Part shown: positions 4,960 through 12,418 of the stretch, piece after piece | Position numbering within the stretch: position 1 is the first letter of the stretch | How the letters are laid out: every line of letters begins with the position of its first letter | NCBI GenBank assembly: GCA_018302185.1 | Contig: JAGVZX010000091.1 | Location: 1 to 12,434, forward strand | DNA from: Candidatus Woesearchaeota archaeon | Lineage (GTDB): Archaea; Nanobdellota; Nanobdellia; Woesearchaeales; UBA10200 | DNA length: 12,434 bases | Direction: 5' to 3' | The notes under the pieces: generated by a model | Databases searched by the model: none | What the model was told of the DNA's origin: nothing | What the model saw: only the letters and a program-made list of their open reading frames with translations | Translations under genes and position numbers: made by a program

Positions 4960-5745
4960 TCATTTCATCCCAAATACCACATTCACATTAGCCCTTACTT
5001 CTACGCTCTTAGGCGCAACTATAGGTGTTGATTCCATCTTTGCCATGGCAGCACCTTCAAAGCCTCTTGCATCATAGTAATAAGGCACATAGCTGAAGCT
5101 TGTCTCCTGTATGCTTACTGCTTTCTTTAGATTTACTCCTAAGCTTGTTGCAAGCACGATCGCTTTTTCCTCTGCGTTTTTAGCTGCTTCATAGAGAGCT
5201 TCTGTCTTTACATCTTCTTCTTCCTCTTTTGTCAGCCCAAACCTTATCTGCTCAACATTATTTGCTCCAGCATCAACTGCTGCATCTAAAAATTCTCCGA
5301 CTTTATCTATTACTTGCGTAGTTATCTTAAGAACATGCTTAACTTCATAACCTTTGAACACAGATTTTCCATTTCCTTTCTCATCATCATCCCATTCATA
5401 TTTAGGAGAGATCGTAAAGCTGCTTGTCTCAATATCCTCTTTCTTAATTCCTTGCTTAATTAATGCATCAATCACATCATTGCTTGTCTCGCTGTTCTTA
5501 TCTTTAGCTTCTTTTGCAGCCAAAGCTTCATTGCTTACTGCAACATAGAGCTCTGCCTTATCTGGCGCAGTCATAATCTCAGAATTTCCAGAGACAGTTA
5601 TTATGTTCCTGTTATATTTTGCATCATAGCTCTCATGAAAAGAGCTTTTGTAATACCCTAGCTTAAATGCTGCAGCCAATAAAACTATAACCACAATTGC
5701 TAAAACCCAATGGAGTTTCTTATAAGGACATTCTTTTTCTGTCAT
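4960..5745 (-). CDS. SIMPL-domain (DUF541) membrane-anchored protein
   Basis: A 261-residue protein with a short cytoplasmic N-terminus, one hydrophobic segment (about 11-31, LHWVLAIVVIVLLAAAF) acting as an uncleaved anchor or signal, and a SIMPL/DUF541 domain (about 47-258) outside the cell. Family landmarks are ITVSGNSEIMTAPDKAELYVAV (49-70), the KKEDIETSSFTISPKY strand (101-116), the YEVKHVLKITT strand (133-143), and the helix AAKNAEEKAIVLATSLGVNL (187-206). Family members form periplasmic or cell-surface oligomers and are loosely linked to envelope stress; the biochemical role is not settled. AGAGG (5754-5758) lies eight bases before the ATG, and a TATA box at 5789-5796 predicts a ~20-base leader, so the start is well supported. 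It has its own promoter and lies downstream of FKBP on the same strand, with a T-rich terminator between them. Confidence 0.88.
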   Translation of the reverse strand: MTEKECPYKKLHWVLAIVVIVLLAAAFKLGYYKSSFHESYDAKYNRNIITVSGNSEIMTAPDKAELYVAVSNEALAAKEAKDKNSETSNDVIDALIKQGIKKEDIETSSFTISPKYEWDDDEKGNGKSVFKGYEVKHVLKITTQVIDKVGEFLDAAVDAGANNVEQIRFGLTKEEEEDVKTEALYEAAKNAEEKAIVLATSLGVNLKKAVSIQETSFSYVPYYYDARGFEGAAMAKMESTPIVAPKSVEVRANVNVVFGMK

Positions 5746-5788
5746 AGTGTTCGCCTCTCAAATCCTATTATTTAGAGTAAGGTATTAT

Positions 5789-5796
5789 AATATAAA
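5789..5796 (-). promoter_or_regulatory. TATA box of the SIMPL gene
   Basis: TTTATATT on the minus strand, predicting a start near 5766 and a leader of about 20 bases that contains the AGAGG ribosome site. Confidence 0.6.
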
Positions 5797-5834
5797 TAAC
5801 TTTGTATAAGTTCAAACAAAATAGAAGTTATATT

Positions 5835-5867
5835 AAAAAAACTCAGAAAATATCTAAAAAATAAAAA
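5835..5867 (-). terminator. T-rich archaeal terminator after FKBP
   Basis: On the minus strand, runs of five, six and seven T residues (plus-strand A-runs 5863-5867, 5856-5861, 5835-5841) follow the FKBP stop codon. Clusters of T-runs without a strong hairpin are the usual archaeal termination signal. Confidence 0.6.
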
Positions 5868-5890
5868 TAACGTAAAATAACTTAAAACTC

Positions 5891-6349
5891 TTACTTCAAT
5901 ATCTCCACAACCTTCACATGAAAGTTTAGGTTTTTGCCAGCTAATGGATGGTTGAAGTCAAGCACCATCTTATCTCCTTTGACAGCTTTTACTATTGCAT
6001 TCATCATGTTGCCGTCTTTTGCCTTCAAGGTAAGTATCATCCCTTCCTTTGGCTCCGTACTTTGTGAATTGACAAATGGCTGTTTAGGCACTTCGATTAC
6101 CATTTCAGGATGCATCTCACCATAAGCATCTTTCGCTGAAATCTTGATGTTCTTCTGGTCATTTAATTTCATCCCTATTATCCCATTATCAAATCCAGGA
6201 ATCACCTGTTTAGCTCCTGTCTGGAACTGCAATGGCTGTTTTCCTTCAGAAGAATCAAACACTGTGCCATCATCTAATTTTCCTGTATAATCAACCTTGA
6301 CTGTATTTCCTGCTTCAACAATTTTTGCAACTTCTATTATATTTGCCAT
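5891..6349 (-). CDS. FKBP-type peptidyl-prolyl cis-trans isomerase, short archaeal/SlyD-like
   Basis: A 152-residue cytoplasmic prolyl isomerase and chaperone. The FKBP core is split: VKVDYTGKLDDGTVFDSS (17-34) and FQTGAKQVIPGFDNGIIGM (42-60) form the first half, and VLDFNHPLAGKNLNFHVKVVEIL (129-151) closes the fold. Between them (about 74-122) lies the insert-in-flap domain that gives SlyD-like proteins chaperone activity, opening with DAYGEMHPEMV. There is no His-rich metal-binding tail. Start choice: an in-frame TTG at 6364 lies inside the ribosome-binding site itself, so the ATG at 6349, seven or so bases after GGAGGAG, is the real start. A TATA box at 6404-6411 predicts a leader of about 32 bases. 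It appears to be a single-gene transcript. Confidence 0.93.
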   Translation of the reverse strand: MANIIEVAKIVEAGNTVKVDYTGKLDDGTVFDSSEGKQPLQFQTGAKQVIPGFDNGIIGMKLNDQKNIKISAKDAYGEMHPEMVIEVPKQPFVNSQSTEPKEGMILTLKAKDGNMMNAIVKAVKGDKMVLDFNHPLAGKNLNFHVKVVEILK

Positions 6350-6355
6350 AACGAT

Positions 6356-6362
6356 CTCCTCC
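6356..6362 (-). promoter_or_regulatory. strong Shine-Dalgarno of FKBP
   Basis: GGAGGAG on the minus strand ends six bases before the ATG at 6349. It fixes the start and excludes the overlapping TTG. Confidence 0.85.
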
Positions 6363-6403
6363 AAATGTATCTGCTACATTATTCGCATCAATTATTCAGC
6401 TTT

Positions 6404-6411
6404 ATTTATAA
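6404..6411 (-). promoter_or_regulatory. TATA box of FKBP
   Basis: TTATAAAT on the minus strand; the predicted start is near 6381. Confidence 0.5.
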
Positions 6412-6449
6412 TGTTTTCCCAGAAAATCTTTCAGATGATAAAAAAACTT

Positions 6450-7094
6450 TTAAGATGGCACTAAATCTTGTTTGTATAAGTTTCTGATTGTAGTATCCAA
6501 ATAACGCGCATTATCTATTGTCTCTCCTATATGTCCGCGCTCAAGCAATTTCAAAGCTATTCCAAAAAATGCACCCATTGCTGCACCTTGCGAAAAATGA
6601 AAAACTTGATTTATCCATTCAGTTTCATATACCTTATCTCCATTTCTTACTAACGCAAATAAGCCGCCAAGCGCTAACGGCAAAACAACAGGATTTACTG
6701 CTTTGTTATATATCCATGAAGCTATAGCTGCAATATACGGATGCTTGGATGAAAATTGATTATCTGGTCCATTAAATGCATCATTTGTTGACTTTAACTG
6801 TTCCATGTAAAGTAAATCTGATAGATTAAGCTCGCTTATCTCTTGGTCATGTTTAGGATCATAAAAATTAGGCAAGAATTTTCTTAATCCTTTATATCTC
6901 TGAGCAAGTTCTTCTACTGTAGCTCCAAATAAGAATCTGCCGTTAATAGCTTCTTCAACAAGAGGATGTTCTGCTCTCGCTTTTTCTAATATCTTTCTCT
7001 GTTCTTCTGCCTTATCAACAGTCACAAATTCAGGAATCTGGTCAATCTGCTTCAATCTTTCCACTAATGATAGATAAGCCATACTTATTGACAT
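6450..7094 (-). CDS. unknown membrane protein with two C-terminal helices
   Basis: I do not recognise this 214-residue protein. Residues 1-110 are charged and helical (for example VDKAEEQRKILEKARAEHPLVEEAI), with no signal peptide. Two hydrophobic segments follow, about 134-149 (NPVVLPLALGGLFALV) and 166-184 (FHFSQGAAMGAFFGIALKL), the second small-residue-rich, which suits tight helix packing. A short polar tail (185-214) ends the protein. The start is uncertain: the ATG at 7094 has no clear Shine-Dalgarno, and an in-frame ATG at 7082 would remove four residues. It is divergent from the S2P-like protease, 73 bases apart, so common control is possible but not shown. Confidence 0.7.
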   Translation of the reverse strand: MSISMAYLSLVERLKQIDQIPEFVTVDKAEEQRKILEKARAEHPLVEEAINGRFLFGATVEELAQRYKGLRKFLPNFYDPKHDQEISELNLSDLLYMEQLKSTNDAFNGPDNQFSSKHPYIAAIASWIYNKAVNPVVLPLALGGLFALVRNGDKVYETEWINQVFHFSQGAAMGAFFGIALKLLERGHIGETIDNARYLDTTIRNLYKQDLVPS

Positions 7095-7167
7095 TATTTA
7101 TCAGTTTAAATTATTTTCGATAAAAAACCAAAAACCTTAATTAAATCCTTATGTTCTCTGCAACAAA

Positions 7168-7776
7168 ATGCCACTCATAACATTAAACGAAGTTTTTGAC
7201 ATCATCCTGATGACTGCAGCATTAGGCTACATATTTGCAGATTCTTTCAGCAAGTTTGCACACAGCTATAAGCGTCATTTAGCCCCGGAATATGATCCTT
7301 TGCAGGAATACGCAACAAACAAGCTCTTTGCAGGCTACAACTGGGAATCATTCAAGTTTGCCTGCTATGTGACTGCCCCAGCAATCATCCTGCACGAGCT
7401 TGGTCATAAGATTGCTGCACTCTTATTTGGTTTGCAAGCTACATTTCATGCAGCATATAGCTGGTTAATATTCGGCATAATCTTAAAGCTTCTTAACTCT
7501 GGCTTTATCTTCTTTGTTCCTGCGTATGTGAGCCATTCTGGAGGAGCAACTTATTTACAGTCTGCAATTATAGCGTTTGCAGGTCCAGGAGTTAACTTAT
7601 TGTTATGGCTAGGCAGTTGGCTCATCGTAAAAGAAAAGCTCTGCACAAAAAAGTACATTGCATTCTTCACACTGACTAAGCACATCAACATGCTTTTGTT
7701 CTTCTTCAACATGATACCTATATTTGGGTTTGACGGTGAGCATGTATTGAATGGGATAGTGAAAACATTTTTCTGA
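7168..7776 (+). CDS. M50/site-2-type intramembrane zinc metalloprotease
   Basis: A 202-residue polytopic membrane protease of the S2P/M50 family, which cuts substrates inside the membrane. The zinc site is intact: HELGH (76-80) supplies two histidines and the catalytic glutamate, and the third ligand is D189 in NMIPIFGFDG (181-190). AGPGVN (138-143) matches the conserved inner-helix motif. Five hydrophobic segments are visible at about 8-24, 65-88, 97-118, 130-152 and 164-186. There is no PDZ or CBS domain, so this is the minimal core form. Possible roles are release of membrane-bound regulators or clearance of signal peptides; the substrate is not evident from the neighbours. A weak TTAATTAAAT around 7136-7145 could be a TATA box giving an almost leaderless message, since no Shine-Dalgarno is seen. 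A T-run at 7782-7786 may terminate it. Confidence 0.9.
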   Translation: MPLITLNEVFDIILMTAALGYIFADSFSKFAHSYKRHLAPEYDPLQEYATNKLFAGYNWESFKFACYVTAPAIILHELGHKIAALLFGLQATFHAAYSWLIFGIILKLLNSGFIFFVPAYVSHSGGATYLQSAIIAFAGPGVNLLLWLGSWLIVKEKLCTKKYIAFFTLTKHINMLLFFFNMIPIFGFDGEHVLNGIVKTFF

Positions 7777-7835
7777 CTAAATTTTTATTATATCTAATTA
7801 AACTATCTTTTTAGTCACAGAATTAAATTACACTT

Positions 7836-9584
7836 CTAATGTGCCAATCCAGTACCCCTATTCACAGCCCTAACCTCTGTAACTCCAATCTCGATCTTTC
7901 TCTTAAGCTTTGGTAGGTTTAATATCTCTCTTGCCCTGTTCAATGTCTCATCTATGTTCTTGAGTATGTTGTTATCACCTACTTTCTTTCTCAAGCCAGC
8001 TTTATCAAGTGCAACCAATGGCTGTGGCGCAACTCCTGAAAGTATAAGCTGTATGCCCTTTTTTACAGAGTCATCATACACCTGTTCAAGTACTCTTATT
8101 CCTGTGGAATCTATCGCCGGAACATTCCTTAATCTTATCACAAGTATCTTTGGTTTTTTCTGTATCTGTTTTATAGCTTCTTCAAACTTATACGCTGCGC
8201 CAAAGAACAACGGCCCATTTATCTCATAGACTTCAACTCCCTCTGGCACTATCCTGCTTCCTATATCATACTTATCCTTCTTTTCATAATCATCTGCAAG
8301 GTCATCATTAAGCTCATTCGTGATTACATTTACATTGCTTACTAGCGACATTCTGCGGATAAACAAAAAGACTGCAGTTATCATTCCAATCTCAATTGCA
8401 ACAGTAAGGTCAAATACCACAGTCAGGAAGAATGTTGTCATCAGTACAATGATGTCACTTGCAGGGCTTTTCAATATTGCCTTGAATGTCCTCCATTCAG
8501 ACATATTATATGCAACAACCATAAGTATTGCTGACAAACAAGCAAGTGGTATAAGTCCAGCAAGCTTTCCAAAAAACACTACTATGAGCAGTAAAACGAT
8601 CGCATGTGTAATGCCTGCAACTGGCGTCCTTCCTCCATTCTTGATATTTGTAGCTGTTCTTGCAATTGCTCCTGTCGCAGGGATTCCACCAAATATAGGT
8701 GCAAATATATTTGCGATTCCGGTGGCAACTAGTTCCATATTAGATCTATGCCTGCCTCCTATCATACCATCTGAGACTACAGCAGAAAGTAAAGCTTCTA
8801 TTCCTGCTAAGATTGCAATAGCAGTAGCTGGCCCTATAAGGTTCCTTATCGTCTCAAAATCGATTAAAGGTATGCTTGGCGCATGGATTATTGCAGTAAG
8901 TTCTCCAAATTTGCTTCCTATGGTCTCAACAGGCAAGTTAAAAAAACTCACTGCAACAGTTGCCAATATTAATGCGATCAATGATCCAGGTATTTTTCTC
9001 CCTATTGCTGGAATTTTCTTCCAGAACACTATAATATGAACGCATGCAACACTTATAACTGCAGCATACCAATTGACTCCAGTTATATGCTTTTCATACG
9101 CAACAAATTTATCAATAAAATTACTTGGAACATTTCCCATATTTAATCCTAAGAAATCCTTTATCTGGCTCAGGAATATGGTAATTGCAATTCCGCTTGT
9201 AAATCCTACAATCACAGGATGAGGGATGAACTTTATTGCACTGCCGAATTTAGCCAATCCCATTATGACAAGTATCACTCCAGCCATTATGGTTGCGATT
9301 GTAAGGCCTTCTACGCCATATTTCTGGACGATGCCATACACTATTATTACAAACGCAGCTGTTGGCCCTCCTATCTGTACCCTGCTTCCACCTAATGCAG
9401 AGATCAGAAAGCCAGCTATGATTGCAGTTATCAATCCTCTTTCAGGTGTCACACCAGATGCGATGCCAAAAGCAATCGCTAACGGCAAAGCAACAACACC
9501 TACAATCAATCCAGCACTTACATCTGCATAAAATTGCTCTTTAGAATAATCTTTCAGGGTTGTAAAAAGCTTAGGCTTTAACAT
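7836..9584 (-). CDS. SulP-family anion transporter with STAS domain
   Basis: A complete 582-residue SulP/SLC26-type secondary transporter. The membrane part (about 20-412) has the expected many helices and the family signatures ADVSAGLIVGVVALPLAIAFGIASG (opening helix), QIGGPTAAF (70-78), PHPVIVGFTSGIAI (121-134), GIEALLSAVVSDG (261-273) with an acidic residue in the eighth-helix position, and GGIPATGAIARTATN (299-313). The cytoplasmic STAS domain spans about 448-550, with the anti-sigma-antagonist-like loop IDSTG (491-495). Family members carry sulfate, bicarbonate, dicarboxylates or chloride. The exact substrate cannot be told, though bicarbonate or sulfate is the usual guess in prokaryotes. 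A basic C-terminal tail (555-582) is extra. The ATG at 9584 follows a partial Shine-Dalgarno AAGTGA. Gene order gives no biosynthetic clue; pyrG is divergent. Confidence 0.93.
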   Translation of the reverse strand: MLKPKLFTTLKDYSKEQFYADVSAGLIVGVVALPLAIAFGIASGVTPERGLITAIIAGFLISALGGSRVQIGGPTAAFVIIVYGIVQKYGVEGLTIATIMAGVILVIMGLAKFGSAIKFIPHPVIVGFTSGIAITIFLSQIKDFLGLNMGNVPSNFIDKFVAYEKHITGVNWYAAVISVACVHIIVFWKKIPAIGRKIPGSLIALILATVAVSFFNLPVETIGSKFGELTAIIHAPSIPLIDFETIRNLIGPATAIAILAGIEALLSAVVSDGMIGGRHRSNMELVATGIANIFAPIFGGIPATGAIARTATNIKNGGRTPVAGITHAIVLLLIVVFFGKLAGLIPLACLSAILMVVAYNMSEWRTFKAILKSPASDIIVLMTTFFLTVVFDLTVAIEIGMITAVFLFIRRMSLVSNVNVITNELNDDLADDYEKKDKYDIGSRIVPEGVEVYEINGPLFFGAAYKFEEAIKQIQKKPKILVIRLRNVPAIDSTGIRVLEQVYDDSVKKGIQLILSGVAPQPLVALDKAGLRKKVGDNNILKNIDETLNRAREILNLPKLKRKIEIGVTEVRAVNRGTGLAH

Positions 9585-9655
9585 TCATGTCACTTCTTTT
9601 GATTATCCTTGCTTACTTCTATATGCCTCTCTCACTGCTGCATGAGATAACTCAC

Positions 9656-9673
9656 TAAGTCACGCATGACTTA
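9656..9673. promoter_or_regulatory. candidate operator between SulP and pyrG
   Basis: TAAGTCA (9656-9662) and TGACTTA (9667-9673) are perfect seven-base arms around CGCA. A weak minus-strand TATA-like stretch (TTAATAAATAAG, 9677-9688) would start SulP transcription around 9657, inside this repeat, so it is well placed for control of the transporter. Confidence 0.4.
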
Positions 9674-9729
9674 TAGCTTATTTATTAATTTTTCGCAATT
9701 TGAGATTTTCTCGTCTATAAACCGCAAAC

Positions 9730-9737
9730 TTTATATA
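9730..9737 (+). promoter_or_regulatory. TATA box of the pyrG unit
   Basis: TTTATATA, the archaeal consensus. The predicted start is near 9759-9760, which coincides with an ATG at 9759 and lies about 130 bases before the pyrG start codon. Confidence 0.7.
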
Positions 9738-9758
9738 ATAAACGCATTTTCTATGTCT

Positions 9759-9899
9759 ATGCGCAGTGTCAAAAGAGTGTTATTAAATAAGATAATAAAC
9801 AGGATAAACACAACAAACTACAAACCTGTTGTTCTCAATTCTTCTAAATGCATTAATCTGCCAGATGGCATTAGCAGGGTGAACCAAAATGGACTCTGA
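9759..9899 (+). CDS. possible 46-residue leaderless leader ORF overlapping pyrG
   Basis: A small basic frame, beginning MRSVKRVLLNKIINRINTTN and ending NQNGL, starts at the base where the TATA box at 9730-9737 predicts transcription to begin, as in leaderless archaeal messages. Its stop codon (9897-9899) lies 11 bases inside pyrG in another frame, so ribosomes ending here could re-initiate at the pyrG ATG. An in-frame ATG exists at 9753, but it would be upstream of the predicted RNA start. It could be a regulatory leader peptide or just an open stretch in a long 5' leader. No homology is recognised. Confidence 0.35.
   Translation: MRSVKRVLLNKIINRINTTNYKPVVLNSSKCINLPDGISRVNQNGL
9876..9882 (+). 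promoter_or_regulatory. Shine-Dalgarno of pyrG
   Basis: AGGGTGA lies six bases before the ATG at 9889. It supports this start and so the N-terminal extension of the protein. Confidence 0.65.
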
Positions 9900-11622
9900 C
9901 ACTCAAGAGCTATTAAAGACAATTGCAACAAAGACAGATGAGACTGAATTCTACACTCCGATCCCTAAAGGGTATAAGTTAGGCCAGACAAAATTTATAG
10001 TTATCTTTGGCACTGTCATGTCTGGGTTAGGCAAAGGCATATTCTCAGCAAGTTTGGCAAAATTATTGCAGATGAAAGGTCTGAATATTGCGCCGATTAA
10101 ATTAGAAGGCTACCTAAATATTGATTCTGGCACATTAAATCCATATCGTCATGGAGAAGTTTTTGTATTAGATGATGGCATGGAATGTGACATGGATTTA
10201 GGAACATACGAGCGCTTTTTAAATTTAAATCTCACAAAATCAAATTTCACCACAAATGGCCAAATATTTACAAGAATCCTAGAGCGAGAGAGAAAAGGCG
10301 GTTATCTTGGAAGAGATGTTCAGTTTATCCCTCATGTTACAGGAGAGATTAAAAACCAATTAAGGCATTTGGCATTATCATCAAAGGCAGATGTGATTGC
10401 AATAGAGATTGGCGGCACAGTCGGTGATATTGAGAATCAGCATTATATCGAAGCAATGAGAGAGCTTGCATATGAAGAAGGAAAATATAATGTCTGTTTT
10501 GTAGCATTAAGCTATGTCCTTGAGCCAAAATCATTAGGAGAACAAAAAAGCAAAGCAGCACAGCTTGGAATAAAAAAGCTCCTTGAACAGGGCATACAGC
10601 CAGACATAATCGCTCTTAGAGCTGCAAATAAAGTCACAGACAAAGTTAAAGAGAAAGTCAGTATGTTTTCTAACGTGCCATTAAGCAGGGTTGTAAGCAT
10701 GCATGATGTTGATAGTGTATATTTGATTCCGGGATTATTAAAAGAGGCAAAGATAGACGAACAGGTGCTTGATATCTTACATATTAACGATAATACAAAT
10801 TATAAGAAAAAACTCAATCCAAAAGCTGAAATAGCTGAATTCAAAAAATGGCAGGAATTTGTTGATGGCATCAAAAATCACAAACAGGCAATTACTGTCG
10901 GCATAACTGGCAAATACACAAGCTTGCGTGATTCATATGCAAGCATAATCGCTGCATTAGAGCATGCTGGCAGCAAATTAAAAGCAGATGTCAAGATAAA
11001 ATGGATCGATGTTGAAGCTATTGAGACAAAAAAGACAACTGTCAAAGAAGAATTAAAAGATGTTTCTGGCATCATTGTTCCTGGTGGATTTGGAAAAAGA
11101 GGAGTAGAAGGTAAGATTGCGTGCATTAAATATGTAAGAGAGAACAACATCCCTTATCTTGGCTTATGCTATGGTTTCCAGATGGCAGTCATTGAATTTG
11201 CGAGAAATGTCTGCGGTTTAAAGGATGCGCACACAACTGAAGTAGAGACTACCTGCAAGAATCATGTTATTGATATCCTTCCTGAGCAAAAAAAGATTGA
11301 AGGTCTTGGTGGCAATATGCGCCTTGGCGGCAGAGAAGTTGAGATAAGGAAGAACACAAGAGCATTTGCGATCTATGGTAATAAGACAAAGATAAAAGAA
11401 CGCTTCCGTCACAGATATGAAGTAAACCCAGAATTCATTCCTTTGCTTGAAAAGAACGGCATGGTCTTCTCAGGCAAGCACCCAAAGTATAATATTATGC
11501 AGATACTTGAGCTGCCAAAGTTAAAATATTTTCTCGGTTGTCAATTTCATCCGGAGTTCACCTCCAGGCCTTTAACTCCAAATCCATTATATCTTGAGTT
11601 TGTAAAGAATTGCTTGAAGTAG
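9889..11622 (+). CDS. pyrG: CTP synthase (divergent form)
   Basis: CTP synthase makes CTP from UTP, ATP and glutamine, the last step of pyrimidine nucleotide synthesis, in the cytoplasm. The 577-residue protein has both parts. The synthase domain (about 34-300) has the P-loop MSGLGKG (44-50), the magnesium ligand D101 in CDMDLGTYE, and EIGGTVGDIE (173-182). The class I glutaminase domain (about 335-577) has PGGFGKRGVEG, the nucleophile C427 in GLCYGFQ, and H554/E556 in CQFHPEFTS. So the enzyme should be active with glutamine. It departs from the usual form: a 34-residue N-terminal extension before the first strand, KLEGYLNIDSGT where KLDPYxNVDPGT is expected, and KSKAAQ (220-225) in place of the near-universal KTKPTQ of the UTP/CTP-binding region. 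The start is supported by AGGGTGA upstream. It has its own promoter and a long leader. Confidence 0.96.
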   Translation: MDSDTQELLKTIATKTDETEFYTPIPKGYKLGQTKFIVIFGTVMSGLGKGIFSASLAKLLQMKGLNIAPIKLEGYLNIDSGTLNPYRHGEVFVLDDGMECDMDLGTYERFLNLNLTKSNFTTNGQIFTRILERERKGGYLGRDVQFIPHVTGEIKNQLRHLALSSKADVIAIEIGGTVGDIENQHYIEAMRELAYEEGKYNVCFVALSYVLEPKSLGEQKSKAAQLGIKKLLEQGIQPDIIALRAANKVTDKVKEKVSMFSNVPLSRVVSMHDVDSVYLIPGLLKEAKIDEQVLDILHINDNTNYKKKLNPKAEIAEFKKWQEFVDGIKNHKQAITVGITGKYTSLRDSYASIIAALEHAGSKLKADVKIKWIDVEAIETKKTTVKEELKDVSGIIVPGGFGKRGVEGKIACIKYVRENNIPYLGLCYGFQMAVIEFARNVCGLKDAHTTEVETTCKNHVIDILPEQKKIEGLGGNMRLGGREVEIRKNTRAFAIYGNKTKIKERFRHRYEVNPEFIPLLEKNGMVFSGKHPKYNIMQILELPKLKYFLGCQFHPEFTSRPLTPNPLYLEFVKNCLK

Positions 11623-11647
11623 GAATATTCTTAATATCTTAAAATAC

Positions 11648-12418
11648 TTATTTACTCCCTTTAGCCCCTTGCCCGAGTTTTGTCTCAACAGGTGCTGTGC
11701 CAACCTGACTTGTCACTTCTGGTGCCTTAAGATAAGTTGCATTCTTGCCATAAGACTCATTCAATACTTTTAATACTTGATTTGTTATACCAATTATTTC
11801 TCTGACGGTTGCATCATATTTATCCTTTGTCACATCAAATTTAGGTGTTATTGTAAGCTCATTTTTGCTTGTAATCACTTCATACTTCTCTCTGTCATAT
11901 TGCAGCCGATGCTTTGACTTAAAGCTCTTAAAGAAGTCTTCACCGACATAGATTACAGCACCTACTTTATTTATTGCGTTGAAATCATGCCCTCCAAAGA
12001 ATGAGGTGTTTCCGACATAAATAGTTACAGCATGCTCATCTTCTCCATCTCCAAATAGGTTGATAAAACTCTCCTGAAAGAAATATCTTGTATCACTCTT
12101 ATCAACATCTATTGTAAACCCAACTTTATGCTCTAATACTGCATTGCCTATTCCTACAGAGACTTTTCCTTGAGGAGCTGATGATGAACTCCGTTTTCCA
12201 TCATGTTCATATGTAAAAAATTCAGTCTTCCCAGATATCTCAAAATGTCCACGATCTTGTTCAGCAGAAGCAATAAAATAAGGTGTTAATCTCATTTCTT
12301 TTGGCAATGGCTCGATAGTCTTTTGCTCAACTACACTGCCTAGAACTGTAAAAGTATCAAAAGCATCGAAAATACCGTCTAATTTTTCACTGCTTCTTAA
12401 CGTCTCTTCTAACCCCAT
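11648..12418 (-). CDS. unknown soluble protein, start uncertain
   Basis: I do not recognise this protein of about 256 residues. It has no signal peptide or membrane segment, is rich in predicted strands, and ends in a low-complexity, probably disordered tail (last 25 residues, Thr/Gly/Lys-rich). Two similar strands follow each other closely: HAVTIYVGNTSFFGG and GAVIYVGEDFFKSF, about 20 residues apart, which may be an internal repeat. A helix (TVREIIGITNQVLKVLNESY) precedes the tail. The ATG at 12418 is chosen, but there is no Shine-Dalgarno before it, and the frame is open to the right edge, with TTG at 12427 also in frame; the true start may lie outside. It converges on pyrG with a 25-base gap. 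Confidence 0.65.
   Translation of the reverse strand: MGLEETLRSSEKLDGIFDAFDTFTVLGSVVEQKTIEPLPKEMRLTPYFIASAEQDRGHFEISGKTEFFTYEHDGKRSSSSAPQGKVSVGIGNAVLEHKVGFTIDVDKSDTRYFFQESFINLFGDGEDEHAVTIYVGNTSFFGGHDFNAINKVGAVIYVGEDFFKSFKSKHRLQYDREKYEVITSKNELTITPKFDVTKDKYDATVREIIGITNQVLKVLNESYGKNATYLKAPEVTSQVGTAPVETKLGQGAKGSK

Larger units (their letters stand above)
9585..9888. other. divergent promoter region of SulP and pyrG (304 bases)
   Basis: The left part carries the SulP leader and a partial Shine-Dalgarno. The middle carries the inverted repeat at 9656-9673 and weak minus-strand promoter elements. The right part carries the pyrG TATA box and the possible leader ORF. No RNA gene was recognised. Confidence 0.6.

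Noticed and set aside
6350..6364. TTG at 6364 as the FKBP start.
   Set aside because: It is part of the GGAGGAG ribosome-binding site that serves the ATG at 6349.
8320..9039. A 239-codon open frame on the plus strand opposite the SulP gene.
   Set aside because: It mirrors the codon pattern of a clear SulP transporter, has no ribosome site and no recognisable domain; it is an antisense shadow.
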